Assembly: GCA_023101885.1 (NCBI GenBank)
Contig: JALPQD010000016.1
Location: 8,188,684 to 8,252,683, forward strand
Length of the DNA stretch: 64,000 nucleotides
Direction: 5' to 3'
DNA from: Typhlomys cinereus
Lineage: Eukaryota > Chordata > Mammalia > Rodentia > Platacanthomyidae
Below are positions 46,271 through 57,960 of the stretch, in pieces. The position numbers and the translations under genes are program-made. A model generated the notes under the pieces. It ran no database searches. It had not been told where the DNA came from and saw only the letters and a list, made by a program, of their open reading frames with translations. Position 1 is the stretch's first letter. Each line of letters starts with the position of its first letter.

Positions 46271-47040
46271 ACCTAAAGGTATTCCACCCACATCTGCCTC
46301 CAGCCAATCCCAAGACCTGACATGCTCATTGCTGAGTCAGTGCCGATGTATTTATCAGACGATCTCTCTCGCACTGTGACACAATACTCCATGACCCTCT
46401 CAATCTTGCATCTTTCATGACTGCAAAACCAGTACCAACTGCATAATGCATCTGAGTTCTGCTGCCAGCCCACTCCTGAGCCCAGACAATGTGTGGCAGG
46501 GCTGGAGTTCCTTGGGGGCCAACTGCAAGAAGATGTAAAGGTAAAGCCCAGAATGTTGGAGATACCAAAATCATGGAACATCTACCAAGGAAAGGCATGA
46601 AGTAACCTGGCCCAAGAAAATAAGTGTAAAGCAGATAGCAAAACTGGAGAGCAGGGCTACCCGGAGCCTTTTGAACTGCAGATGATTCTATCATGAGCTC
46701 CACATGCTGAATGAAATTGCAGGAGCCTGTGCTTGCCCTGCTTAGTTCTGGTCTTGCTTTGACCCTCTATCACCTGGCTATGTTCCCTTCTTCTTCTGGA
46801 ATAGGAATATTTACGCCATGCCTTTGTATGCTGGAAGTATGTAACTTTTTTTAGTGTAAGGTTTTCACAGCGAAGAGATTGCCTAAGTCTCAGAAGAGAT
46901 TGAACTTATATTTTGGAACAGTGTTGGACCTGTTAAAGTCTACATGCACATTTGAAGCTGGACTGAATGTATTTGAATTATAAACTGACTATAAGCCTAT
47001 GGGGACAAAGTGCAGGGATTAGAATGTAAAGTGGTGTGTC
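46270..47040 (+). mobile_element. MaLR internal-region-like sequence
   Basis: GGAATAGGAATATTTACGCC, GTATGCTGGAAGTATGTAAC and TATAAGCCTATGGGG resemble MaLR internal sequence that precedes a 3' LTR. Diverged, no open frame kept. Confidence 0.45.
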
Positions 47041-47690
47041 TGGTACCAAGTTAACAAGAAGTCTTGTGATGGTTTATGTGGTCAACCTGAGAGGATCTAG
47101 AATCACTGAGGAGACAAGTCTTTAGGATTGTCTAGACTGGGTTAATTGGGGTGGCAACACTTACCCTAAATATAGATAGTGCCATTTTAGGCAGTTTTAG
47201 AGCAGCCATGCTGCGACAGTCTCTGAAGGTATTTGAAGGTCATGTGTAGGGCTGGGATTACCCTGAAGGAACACTCCCTTTGTCAACTTCCCCCAACCCT
47301 CTGTTCATGAAGGATATGGAGATGAATGAATTCTCCATTGTAGCTGAGCCCTACCATGAGGTCAGGCACAAGATCAACTGGGTTGGGCCCCAATATGAGC
47401 AGATCAATGAGATGTACAGGACCAAAAGGTCCAAGCAGGTTTGCAGAAACTGGAGCTAACTAATGAGGAAAAGCCATTTTTTCCCTGGTCTGCCTAAGAC
47501 TATAAATAATACTGAACTGGCAGCTATCTTTGGTGCCTTTGCCTGTCATGGGACTCCATGTCTGGAGTCTTTGAGTTCTCCAGGGCTCTCTTGTTCCTCA
47601 CAGATTCATGTCCTTGATTTCCTTTCTTCCTCTTCTCTAATAAACTCTGCCTTAATCCTCTATGTGTGTTCTGGTTTCAATCTTTGACTC
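47040..47690 (+). repeat. Unidentified LTR-like repeat ending TAATAAACTCTGCC (copy A)
   Basis: The right end, GGACTCCATGTCTGGAGTCT to CTAATAAACTCTGCCTTAAT (47550-47660), recurs at 63.1-63.3 kb and, in complement, at 14.64-14.77 kb. A short in-frame segment of 50 codons lies at 47310-47462. Confidence 0.5.
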
Positions 47691-48271
47691 TTGAACATAC
47701 ACAGACCACATCATATGGTAAGCACAGCTAGGAAATAAACTCTGCATCAGTTTCATGGGCTGAGTCCTTAAGTGTATAAAAAACGAAAGCTGGCTGAGTG
47801 TGAGATGCATCGAAACTCCTCGAATAGCTGGAGGATGTATCTCAAAAGCGAGTCAGCTACCTGGCTTGTGTGAGGTCCTAATCAGTCTTCCGAAACAACA
47901 ATAAAACCAACCCATGAGTACTGAGCTGCTCTTACCTCCAGCAATGGCTTGCTGGGAACTAGACATCCTAATGCACGCTATACATGTCAGTCACATGCCT
48001 GAGGTTGCTGGACTAACATGCTCCTTTCCACGCCTTTTAGTCAGAAGGAAACAACTTCTTCAGCCGGTTGAGATGACGGAGGCTGCTGGGCCCAATTGCC
48101 TCCCCTTCCATGTGGAAAAAATCCAGGATCTGATTTGGAAGGTGATTTACTTTGAGTCAGGAGTGAATTCATGCGTAGCACAAGCAGAATCGGAATCAAT
48201 TCTTTCCGATTCCAGACCATCACTCATATCGAGTTAGCTGCTTGAAAGCAGTTAAAAATTTCTGCCTCCCC

Positions 48272-49240
48272 ACGGTCATGTATTGCATGTAAGCAGTGAG
48301 ACATTTGGTGCAGCTCACTCTCACTTCTCTTCCTGTTCACTTGGGACTGAACAGGTTTTGATCTCCCCAGTTAGGGAGGGTATAGGGACTGGCAGTTAGA
48401 TGGTAACCAACTGGCAAATGGAAGACTGACCCTTTTACTGCTGTGTCCGACTCCTATTCTTCCATCTACCTTTGAGACTCTTCTTATATTAAGATCTTTG
48501 TTTAACAGTCTTTTATCTTTAGTTAGGAGATGACCTTGACAACCAATCAGAATGCAGCCAAGGGCAATGCAGGAAAAGCAAAACTGAAAACAGCAACAAA
48601 CATAATTCAGAAGACCAAAGACCCTGGAACCAAACCAGCCAAATCTCTCCCCATCCTAAAACTCACAGAACCTTGCAAAAGAGGGGGCAACAAGATTGTA
48701 AGAGCCTAAAGATCAGGAGGATCAATGGTATGCAAAATATTCTACACAAGTCAGGTCTGCAACAGCCAGGATATAGTCACAATGTGACTGGATCTTGCCT
48801 GATCTGCACAATGGCTGACATGTCAACACCCCCCCCCCAAAGTCTAACAGGGATCAAAGAAGAGAAGGCTTCAGGTAGTAGGATCCTTAGAGACAAGGGG
48901 TTGAACAGTCAGTCAAATAGAGTTCCTATACTGGTGGGTAGCCCAAGAAGGGGCTCCAAGCTATGCTACTGGGTCCTGAACCCTCACTAGTGTCGATGAC
49001 TCATGGAAATTCAGTGCCCACATAAAAAACATGCTGTAGAGGATGGGAGGGAGAAAGCAGGAAGCACCAAGAGGGAAGGAGAGAAGGAAAAGGAGTGAGA
49101 GGGATGGAGGTGGGGAGAGTGGGAAGGGAAGAAGAGTAGAATGGGGGGCAACAGGAGAGAAGGGAGGGAGAGAAAGGGGGTACCTATTGAGCTTGTATAA
49201 TTAGGCAAAAATGTAGTAATAATACTACTAATAAAACTCT
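48272..49240 (+). mobile_element. 5'-truncated L1 (3' UTR)
   Basis: Parallel to the 18.1-19.0 kb copy: GTAAGCAGTGAGACATTTGG, GATCTCCCCAGTTAGGGAGG, purine-rich tract 49030-49180, GGTACCTATTGAGCTTGTAT, A-rich end. Confidence 0.85.
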
Positions 49241-49324
49241 GCCTCCAAGTTTGAAAGGAATGGGCTTGATTACCAGAGGATAGGCCTCCAAAATAAGGAA
49301 GGCTGGTGGCAACAGAAATAACAA

Positions 49325-49500
49325 TCTTTCTACTGGAATAGTGAGATGACTCAGCAAACACAAGTGCCTGCACACAAACCTAGAGACCCGAGTTGATTTC
49401 TAGAACCCACATGGTAGAGAGAGCAGACTACTGAAAGTTGTCCTCTGACCTCTAAACATGGATGTAGTATGTCTGTGCCTGCTTCTTTTTCCCTTTATTC
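49325..49500 (+). mobile_element. B3-like SINE
   Basis: GGAATAGTGAGATGACTCAG head, ACATGGTAGAGAGAGCAGAC, GTCCTCTGACCTCTAAAC. Confidence 0.62.
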
Positions 49501-49827
49501 CTAAAAAAAGTAAAGAAGTAAATTAATGTTTTAAGTATTTAAAAACTTTTTTATTGATGCCCTCTGTGGGCACTCAATGACAAGCATGTATTTTCCTGCA
49601 TGATTCAGTTGCCTGTGCCATGTGATTTAGAAGAGTGTGCCCACCTCTTGCAGAGATAAAAGAGGATGCTAGATCTCACAGTATGGTATTTGTCACAGTA
49701 CGACCCTTGGATAAGAACTACTGTATGAGGAAGAATAGATCCCACAGGTAACTGGGTTTTGGAAACCTAGACTTAATTCAAATTAAATAGACTTCTTTTT
49801 TTTGCAGAGCTTGTCAGAACCTTAGTT

Positions 49828-50139
49828 GTTTTTTTTTTAATTTTTTTTTATTATTATTATTATTTATTCAACTGTGCGCATGTGCGTGTGTATGTGCGCA
49901 CGCGTGTGTCTGTGTGTGTGTGTGTGTCTGTGTATGTGTAGAACCACGGACGAATTCGCGAACCACCATGGACGCCTCCACCTCCTTCTGCCCCGGGATT
50001 CACAGGCTCCGCCCTACCAGGACCAGAAGCGCAGGCCGCCCCCGCTTCTGCCTGGCGTGTATACGTGGGATCTGGGATCCGAACTCAGGACCTTCCGCCT
50101 GCAAGGCGGAGGCTTAACCCCTGAGCCACCTCTCCAGCC
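49828..50139 (-). mobile_element. Young CpG-rich SINE copy 7
   Basis: Duplication CAGAACCTTAGTT at 49815-49827 and 50140-50152. The body is almost identical to copies 9 and 10. Confidence 0.9.
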
Positions 50140-50159
50140 CAGAACCTTAGTTTTCTTTA

Positions 50160-50612
50160 GGTTGGAGAAATGGCTTAGTGTAAAGGTGCCTGTGTGCAGA
50201 CCTGGTGATATGAATTCAGTCTCTAAAAAGCCCACATGGTGGAAAGAGAGAACTGACTTCTGAAAGTTGTTTTCTGACCTCCACGTTTGTATTATGGCAT
50301 CTGCATGCGCGCTCTCTCTCTGTCTCTCTCTCTTTCTCTCTTCCTCTCTCTCTCTCTTCCTCTCTGTCTCTTCCCCCCCTCTCTCCCCCTCCCCCCTCTT
50401 TTCTCCTCCCATAAGTAAATAAGTAAAACATTAAAAAAAGAATGGGGGGGGGGGTTAAGAGAGCTCAAAAGGTAAAGCTCCTGTTTAGAAATCTGAGTCC
50501 CATATGTCCACATGGCAGAAAGAGAGAACTGGCTTCTGAAAGTTGTCCTCTGAGTTCCACCTCTGTGCCATGGCATGAATGTCAGCCTCTCTCTCCCTCT
50601 CAAATAAAAATA
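50160..50612 (+). mobile_element. Two successive B3-like SINEs
   Basis: First about 50160-50440 with (TC)n at 50313-50368; second about 50455-50612. Both carry TCTGAAAGTTGT followed by TCTGA near the 3' end. Confidence 0.6.
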
Positions 50613-50622
50613 ATTGATTTTG

Positions 50623-50836
50623 GGGGCTGGAGGGATAGCTCAGGGACTAAGACTCTGTCTCACAAACAGAAGGACTTGAGTTCAGATCCTAGATCCCATG
50701 TAAAACACCTGGCAAAAATGTTGGTGTTTTGCACTTCGGGCTCTGGAAAGTGAAGTCTGAGAAATCCTAGATGAAGCAAAAAGGAGGTAGAAGCAATCCA
50801 GAATCCTTCTTCCACAGGGACATACAGTGACTTCTG

Positions 50837-50878
<42 letters not shown>

Positions 50879-50935
50879 GCGTACACATGCATGCATGCAC
50901 GCACGCACACAATAAATAAATTAAAAATAATTTTT
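50623..50935 (+). mobile_element. Older SINE with long (CA)n and (CG)n tail
   Basis: GGGGCTGGAGGGATAGCTCAGG head; (CA)n 50838-50875, then (CGTACACATGCATGCACGCA)-type alternating sequence; AATAAATAAATTAAA end. Confidence 0.82.
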
Positions 50936-50999
50936 GAAAAAGAATCTTTAGTATCTGCATTATCATTTTATTTTTGAAAAGTAATATGTGTGTATATTA

Positions 51000-51295
51000 T
51001 TTACATACACATGTGCACATACATCTGTGTATGTGCATGTAAAGGCCTGAGGACAACCCCAGGGGTCTTTATCAGGAGCTAGTCATCTTTTTTTTTTTTT
51101 TTTTTTTTTGAAACAGAGTCTCTCACTAGCCTGGAGGTCACCAACTAGTCTAGACTGGTTCCATCTGACTCTCCCTCTTCAGGGCTGAGATTACAAGAGT
51201 ATGTTTTTCCATGTGGGTTCTGAGGATTGAATTCAGGTCCTTGTTGCCCGCGTGGCTAGTGTGTTTTAGTCTGAGCCATCGTCCCCACCCCTGCA
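51000..51295 (-). mobile_element. B3/B4-like SINE
   Basis: GTATGTGCATGTAAAGGCCT, T-run 51090-51108, GTGGGTTCTGAGGATTGAAT, CTGAGCCATCGTCCC. Confidence 0.55.
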
Positions 51296-51385
51296 TTACA
51301 GTTTTCTATGAGAGAGGTTTAAGATGCATATGAAACTCCTTTGTCCCAAGAATAATCTCATGGGTCTCAGGCTCCTTGGAATGAT

Positions 51386-51562
51386 TCTTTCTTTCTATTC
51401 TTTCTTTCGTTCTTTCTTTCTTTTCTTTCTTTGCTTTCTTTCTTTATTTCTTTTCTTTCTTCCTTCCTTCCATTCCTTCCTCCTTCCGTCCTTCTTCCTT
51501 CCTTCGCGTACGTCCTTCCTTCCTTCCGTGCCTTCCTTCTTTCTTTCTTTCTTTCTTTCTTA
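51386..51562. repeat. (CTTT)n/(CCTT)n pyrimidine microsatellite
   Basis: Imperfect CTTT repeats pass into CCTT/CCTTCCG repeats and back to CTTT. Strand asymmetry is complete over about 175 bp. Confidence 0.92.
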
Positions 51563-51699
51563 ATATATTCTAGTAAAGCTCTTCCAATATCCTAAATTTC
51601 CAGAAAAAAACTGCAAAGGCTCTCAGAGAGACCTCACTTGTTTTAGGTTCTACATCTGGTTCATGGTGGAACCAGGCTTGAAACGCAGATTTCCAGACA

Positions 51700-52300
51700 G
51701 AAACCCGGGTGCCAAATCCCCTCCCCGCCCTGCTGGGTCTCTAATTGAGCGATGAGAAGATGGCAGAGCACGGAGAGTGACAAATGGCAGCTCCGTGCTC
51801 GGTGCGCATCTCGCCTGGGCTTGATGAGAGCTCACGGGGTAGCTCCGTGATTAAAGTCAGAGACTGTGAGCCATCGAGACTCGGCTTTACTCACAAGCCT
51901 ACGGAGCAGGACACAGTTTTATATACATAAGATGTCAGAAGAGGGAGGTGCCCTGGGAGGGGGGCACAGATGACTTATGACTCACAGATAAACAGCAACC
52001 AGGACAGTGCCTGGGTTAGCCACGGTAATGTCAAGATGTGTGTACAGTAGGACACCCCACAGAGAGCAACCCCTTGTTTCCCTGGAGAGATTACTCGTTA
52101 CCCTGAAACTTGAGATAATATACTCCAGGAGAGGGAGAGGAGGAGTCTCACTGTTTCTGTGCTGGGACGTTTCTGGGGAGGGAAATCTATATCTCTCAGG
52201 AGAGATTCACTGCCACGGCTGTTGGCTTGCCAAACATCTGCTCAGAAGATGCAGATCATGCAGAAATATGAGGTGTATCTCTAAAAACAATAGCATGGGA
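51700..52300 (-). mobile_element. Possible LTR with TATA box, minus orientation
   Basis: In complement, TATATAAAAC (51916-51925) is followed by GTGAGTAAAGCCGAGTCTCG and CACGGAGCTACCCCGTGAGC, an order resembling U3-R-U5. Ends and duplication were not found. Confidence 0.35.
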
Positions 52301-52397
52301 ATGGAAACAGGTGTGTTAATGTATGGGTGATATAAGCAAAAGCACTTTGCACTACACATGTATATGTAATTAGTCTTTACCATAAAAATGACTAAGT

Positions 52398-52680
52398 GGG
52401 CCTGGGGAGATGGCTCAGGTGTTAAAGTCTTTGCCTTGCAAGCAAATGGACCTGAGTTTGAGTTTGGAGCACCTCCACCCCCGGATATCATGTAAAAATA
52501 CTGGAAAGATATGCAATTCTGGACCTGGAAAAGCAGAGCCTGAACAAGGCACTAAGGAATAGAGCAACCCAGGATGATTCCTGATGTCATCCTTGCTTGG
52601 GCTTCCCTAGGCTCACAAGCTTAAGTAAACCTCTTGCATACACATACATACCTATACATGCAAAAAAAAAAAAAAAAAAG
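52398..52680 (+). mobile_element. Older SINE
   Basis: GGGCCTGGGGAGATGGCTCAGG head; body CAACCCAGGATGATTCCTGA; A18 tail around 52662-52679. Confidence 0.78.
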
Positions 52681-54395
52681 ATTGGATGATGAAGTCACAT
52701 TGCAGCAGAGTTAATGCGTGGCCTGAGGGACCAAGTGGAGTCTTTCCTTTCTAAGCTTGTGCATGTCAAGGCCAGAAGACAAACTGGGGTCGTGTTCCAG
52801 AACACTGACTGCTTCCTTTGAGACAGGGACTCCGATTTGCTGCAGCTCAGCAGCTAGGCTACATTGACTGGCCAGTGGTCATTAGAGATGCACTTGTCTC
52901 TGTCCCCTCCCTCCAGGGCTGGAATTACAAGTTCATGACATATTTTAGGTAGATTCTGGGTTTCAAACTCAGGTGCTCGTGTTTGTAAGGCAAGTCACTA
53001 TACCAGTGGAACCATGCCCCTAACCGGAACTCTTTATTTTTGTTTCGCAAAACATAGTCAGTCTGAGGCCTAAAGACATGCCAGCAAAGCATTGTTGACC
53101 TGATCTGGAGTGTGCGTGAGTGTGTGTTTGAGTGTGTGTGTGTGTACATGCATGCTGATATGTGTGAGAATGGGCGCACAGGCGCTATGGCACTCACATG
53201 GAAGTAGAGGTGTTGGTCTTTGTCTCTCTACTTGAGACCATCACTATTTAAGCAAGGATGACTGGCCCATGGAAGCTGCTGGATTTTCCTGTCCCTGCCT
53301 CTCATTTTGAGGAGTAGGTATACACAGGTGAGGGTGGGAACACTCAGGTGGGGGTGGGGGAAGGATTGCAGATATTTGCACTGTTGCTTCTGGAGATGAC
53401 AACTCAGGTAGCAGGCCTGGACAGCAAGCATTTTTTTTTTTTTTTTGAGAAACATAACAATTTAATAGATGAAATAAATACTGCAGTACATGCAGGGTAA
53501 AAACTTGATATTGGGGGGAAAAATCACTCAATAGTGTAAATTAAAAAATAAAACACACGCTCACAGTAGCTTCCCCCCCACTTGCAAATCACAAGGCAAA
53601 GTCATACTCTTTCCACACCAAGGATTCTAACTCAACAAAAATAATAACATACAAAAAAGGTAGCTACATCCATGTCTAAGGAGTGAAAACTGAGGTAACC
53701 TTTCTTTTAATTAAAAAAGAAGAAAAGAAATGAACCCATGACCTCCTTCCTGCCCAATTGGTAGTAAGCATGTCTTGAAGGCCTAGGATGCAAGGGGTAT
53801 CCCGTAGCCACAATTTCCATTTCCTAATCCCTACAGTGTGTGGGATGGTGGACACTTGGGTCCTGGGTGTGCACGTGTAAATTGTGAATGGCCCTGCTTT
53901 CTGGAAGATTCTTCCTCTTGAGCATTTAACACGGGAGGTGGGGTCACCTATGATTTCTTTGGTATAAATGAAAAGGGGCAGAGAGTAAGTGTCTTCCTTC
54001 AGCCTGGGGTGGAAGAAGGGGTGTGGGGTGGGGAGTGCTAATTCACAGAATTGGAATTCAGACAGCAAGCATTTTTAACCCGGAGCCATCTCCCCAGCCC
54101 TGGTCTTGCTAATCTAGAACACAAGGCACAGAATCAGCATATCTCTATTCCTATGACTTCCAACAACCTCTCCTTCTTCCCACATCATAAGACCAAGGAG
54201 GAGTTTTTGTCAGCATTGAGCCGAATTGAATAGTTAATGTAGGCTCCAGCTTGCAGCTATCAGACGTTACTGGAGTCTTGCCTGTGCTCTCACAGATATG
54301 CTGCTGGGTTAAGCAAACTAAGCTGGGAAGCAGAGGCCATATTTTGTACCTGATTTTGTCTTGAGGACATGTCCCTCTGATTCTGAAAATAATTT
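52680..54395. other. Intergenic, mostly unassigned
   Basis: Contains a T-run at 53431-53446 and a TG-rich stretch near 53115-53145. A short direct repeat, CAGACAGCAAGCATTTTT-like (53420 and 54060), brackets about 620 bp, so an insertion is possible. Confidence 0.4.
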
Positions 54396-54441
54396 CTTTT
54401 TTTAAATTTTTTTATTTATTCAATTATGCATGTGTGCACAT

Positions 54442-54479
<38 letters not shown>

Positions 54480-54673
54480 TTAGAACCACCATGGACCACT
54501 TTCACCTCCTCCCTGTTTAGTCTGCCCCGGGGTTCACAGGCTCCGCCCTACCAGGACCAGAAACGCAGGCCGCCCCCGCTTCCGCCTGGCGTCTATACGT
54601 GGGGTCTAAGATCCGAACTCAGGACCTTCCGCCTGCAAGGCAGAGGCTTAACCCCTGAGCCACCTCTCCAGCC
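54396..54673 (-). mobile_element. Young CpG-rich SINE copy 8
   Basis: Lacks the ACGGACGAATTCGCG segment after TAGAACCAC that its sisters carry, which suggests an internal deletion. No clear duplication was found. Confidence 0.85.
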
Positions 54674-54727
54674 TGACAGTTTTAGTTTCTTGACAAAGTT
54701 ATGTCGCCATCACTAAAATAAAAAGAT

Positions 54728-54753
54728 TTTTCTTTTTCTTTTCTTTTCTTTCT

Positions 54754-54789
<36 letters not shown>

Positions 54790-54807
54790 TTTTTTTTTTT
54801 TTTTTTT
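54728..54807. repeat. (TTTC)n and poly(T)
   Basis: Lies at the end of a B1-like SINE; derived from its A-tail. Confidence 0.88.
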
Positions 54808-54940
54808 GGAGAGGGTCTTCTTTTGTAGCCTAGACTGTCCTGGAACTTGCTCTACAGCCCAAACTGACTTTGACTTCACCATCCTCCTGCCTCAACCTTT
54901 CAGCTGCTGGGATTGTAGGTGTGCACAGTCCTATCTGACA
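54806..54940 (-). mobile_element. B1-like SINE with T-run and (TTTC)n
   Basis: CTAGACTGTCCTGGAACTTG and GCTGGGATTGTAGGTGTG, complement of B1. Its A-tail has grown into the (TTTC)n at 54728-54790. Confidence 0.8.
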
Positions 54941-55049
54941 CTGTACAATCAGATTGAACATTGTATCATCTGCTAAACAGTCCTATATTCTTAGACAGTT
55001 GCCACCTGCTCTTCCCATTCTACCACTCCTTCAGGATCTATTAATTTTT

Positions 55050-55375
55050 TTATGTATGTGTGTGTATGATATGTTCACATATGTGTTGGTATATGTGTGT
55101 ACATGAACCTACCTATACCTGAGGTTGATATCTGGAATCTTCTTTCGTTTATCTTCTACTTTATGCTTTACGACAGGGTCTGTAATCAAACCCGACTAAT
55201 TTCACTACCCAGCTTGCTCTGGAGGTTTCCTATGTCCATCTTTCTAGGCTAGAATTATAGGAAGGATGCTATTCCCATCAGACTTTATGTGGGTTCTCCA
55301 GATGCAAACTCTGGTCCTCTTGCTTGTGCGACAAGTGCTTTAACCACTAAGCTCTCTCTCAGGCCTCCTTCAAGC
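55050..55375 (-). mobile_element. B3/B4-like SINE
   Basis: GTATGTGTGTGTATGATATG, CTTGTGCGACAAGTGCTTTA, CACTAAGCTCTCTCTCAGGC. Confidence 0.55.
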
Positions 55376-55460
55376 TCTAGGCTACCACTACATCCTTTGA
55401 TACATTTATCCATTCTCAGCCTTCTGTATAGATAGCATAATACAATATGGTCTTTTTTTT

Positions 55461-55768
55461 TTTTAAAATTTTTTTATTATTATTATTTATTCAACTGTGT
55501 GCATATGTGTGTGTATGTGCGCGCACGTGTGTGTCTGCATGTGTGTGTGTGTGTGTCTGTGTATGTGTAGAACCACGGACGAATTCGCGAACCACCATGG
55601 ACGCCTAAACCTCCTTCTGCCCCGGGATTCACAGGCTCCGCCCTACCAGGGCCAGAAGCGCAGGCCGCCCCCGCTTCCGCCTGGCGTCTATACGTGGGAT
55701 CTGGGAACCGAACTCAGGACCTTCCGCCTTCAAGGCGGAGGCTTAACCCCTGAGCCACCTCTCCAGCC
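55461..55768 (-). mobile_element. Young CpG-rich SINE copy 9
   Basis: Perfect duplication CAATATGGTCTTTTTTTT at 55443-55460 and 55769-55786. On the element strand AATAAATAATAATAATAA is followed by A7 and TTTT before the A-tail. Confidence 0.92.
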
Positions 55769-55799
55769 CAATATGGTCTTTTTTTTAAAAAACAATATA

Positions 55800-56052
55800 T
55801 ATATATTTTTTTTCCATGTGTGAGGAGGGCATGTGTATCTGTGTGCAGGCGCAAAGGTGACAGGGAATCATCTCGGATTGTTCTTCCACTTTATTACTTC
55901 TCTGGGGTTTCCTTGGCTCTACTTTTCAGGGCCAGAACTGCAGGCAGATGCCATAATCTCCCCTATATTTTTACATGGGATTTAGGGATCCTAACTCAGG
56001 TCCTTTTGCTTGCAAGGCAAAGGCTTTAACCCCTGAGATGTCTCCCCAGCAT
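55800..56052 (-). mobile_element. Older SINE, diverged
   Basis: GACAGGGAATCATCTCGGATTG body; head complement CCCCTGAGATGTCTCCCCAGC. Confidence 0.72.
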
Positions 56053-56854
56053 CCCTATAGTGTGATCTTTTGTGCTTCAGCTATCTATTTGGAGATAAAG
56101 TCTCATGAGCCTACTCTGGCCTTGATCTCCCGTCCCCCTGTCTCTATTTACCAAATGCTGGAATACAATCACCATGTCCAGCTTCCCTGAACTGTAATCC
56201 TGTTCATTTCAGCTCCCAGAGCACCTATAGCACCAAGAAATATTTACTCTGTGTTCTTGGGGACTTACATCATTTTGTTCACATGACCCCGGGTTGACTG
56301 TCCTCTTGATTCTGACTTTGCCTAAGTTGCTCAGTTGTAGACCTGTCTCCTTAGTTCTTCCCCTCTCTGGCCTGTTAGCAATGACGTGTCTTCTTCCTAG
56401 AGATTGAGGTCTAGCAAAAGAAAATCCCTGGTAAAGCGGATCTGATGGGATTTGTAGGAGGGCGGGCTGAGATGTTGGCTGTTTGTCTTGGGCTCCACCC
56501 ACTTAAGCCTCTGGTTTCAGTCTTCATTATAAGATCAGATGGAGTCTTTGCAGCTGATTTTCTATTTTTTCTGTTTTGCTCTGATTGAATAAGTGGATTG
56601 AAATGGAGTCTCAGCATTCACACAGTTGAGGGCTGGGGACAGTGATCGAAATGACTTTTTTTCCTTCCTCAGTATTTTCTACATTTTTAAAAATAAATGA
56701 TATAAGTAAAAAAATAATAAAAATGCAAGTCTTTGAATTCAGAGTAAAGAAATTTAACCCACCACCTGAGACAGAATAGACATAGTAAAACCGCACAAAA
56801 TTAAGCACTGTATTTTTTAGGAGTAGACACATATATGATTGTAACGGTTACTTT

Positions 56855-57365
56855 TAACTATTGCTGTGAGAGAACAACCAAACTCGAACGACTTAAGGGA
56901 GAAAGAAAGATTTGTGCAACTTGCAGTTCCAGAGGGGAGAAACAGATTTTCATGGCGGAGGCGACATGGCTGGTGGCTGAAGCTGGAGGCAGCTAAGTCA
57001 CTGCAAGCATCCCTTGGAGAGTCTCTCTTCTTCCCAGGGGTCTTTGTATCATCAGCCAGCATCCTGCTTCCCAGCAGATGAGAGCTGCAGGGAACTTGTC
57101 TGCTAGAAAGTGTTTTTGGAATTATTAGGAGGCTGAGGCTGAAGGCAACAGGGTAAACTCACTTTCAATTCTGAAAATATTCTCTCTCAAAGGTGACATT
57201 CAAAATATTCTGGTCCATTATTGGGAGGTTCCAATCAGATCTAGGGCAGGTCTTTATATTGTAAATGTATTAATCCAGATAATCTCTTCAGGTCATCTGA
57301 CAGCTTATTTTAGTTGTGGTCAATGCCAGGTGTGGTCAAGTTGACACCCAGGATTAACTATCATA
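56855..57365 (-). mobile_element. MaLR-type LTR-like repeat
   Basis: GGTTACTTTTAACTATTGCTGTGAG at its left end, TTGCAGTTCCAGAGGGG, and GTCAAGTTGACACCCAGG at the right end. Follows the complement pattern of MaLR-type repeats. Confidence 0.5.
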
Positions 57366-57554
57366 ATGATAAAAACAAAAACAAAAAAATAGCAAAGACA
57401 AAATTTACCACAGTTCTGGAAAGAAGGATGGAAAAGTCTCAAACGTATCAGTCAGTTCTTCTACTCAAGTGATCTACTAAGCAAAGAAGTATCTATTATT
57501 CTTTATATTGCATATATACAATTGTTGGCATATATGATAGTGTTGTACTTTCCT

Positions 57555-57960
57555 TGCATGTTGTTGATAAATTCAAGGCTAAAAATTTTAGGGGAACAAG
57601 AGGGGGATTGCAATTCTTTCTTGTGTTTATAGGTTACAGTTCTTAGTCCAACTTGGCAGGAGAGTTCATACTAACACCAGGAGCCTAGGGAAGTGCTCAC
57701 ACTGTGTCCACAGGAATAGTTGAAAGAGGGGCAAATCTCACTTGCCAGATTTAAGTCTGTCTCAGTCTGCTCAGTTATTTTCTCAAAGCTCATTCCATCT
57801 TATCCACCTGATTGGGGGCCTTGTTCATCTACTATGAGGACTGAGTCTTCCTATAGCAATTTGACCATTTTCCTACATACTTACTTAGGGTTTGCTTAGC
57901 TTCTGATTCTTTACAAATGTGCCCCAATTGTCAAATTGACACTTAATATATCTAGCACAC
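57555..57960 (-). mobile_element. MaLR-like interspersed repeat, copy B
   Basis: GTTACAGTTCTTAGTCCAAC, TTGGCAGGAGAGTTCATACT, GTGTCCACAGGAATAGTTGA. Partner of 35335-35755. Confidence 0.55.

Noticed and set aside
45788..46291. Overlapping opposite open frames of about 120 codons
   Set aside because: No similarity to a known protein, no splice or promoter context; chance frames.
49874..50263. Recurrent frames with CRTTDEFANHHGR or VEPRTNSRTT in many places
   Set aside because: All arise from translating the young SINE body in either strand; identical frames at ten SINE copies show repeat origin, not a gene family.
51324..51563. Frame rich in FLSFFLS
   Set aside because: Translation of the (CTTT)n/(CCTT)n tract.
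53414..54075. Insertion bracketed by CAGACAGCAAGCATTTTT-like repeats
   Set aside because: The two sequences match only in part and the segment between them has no recognisable element ends; kept as a note, not called.
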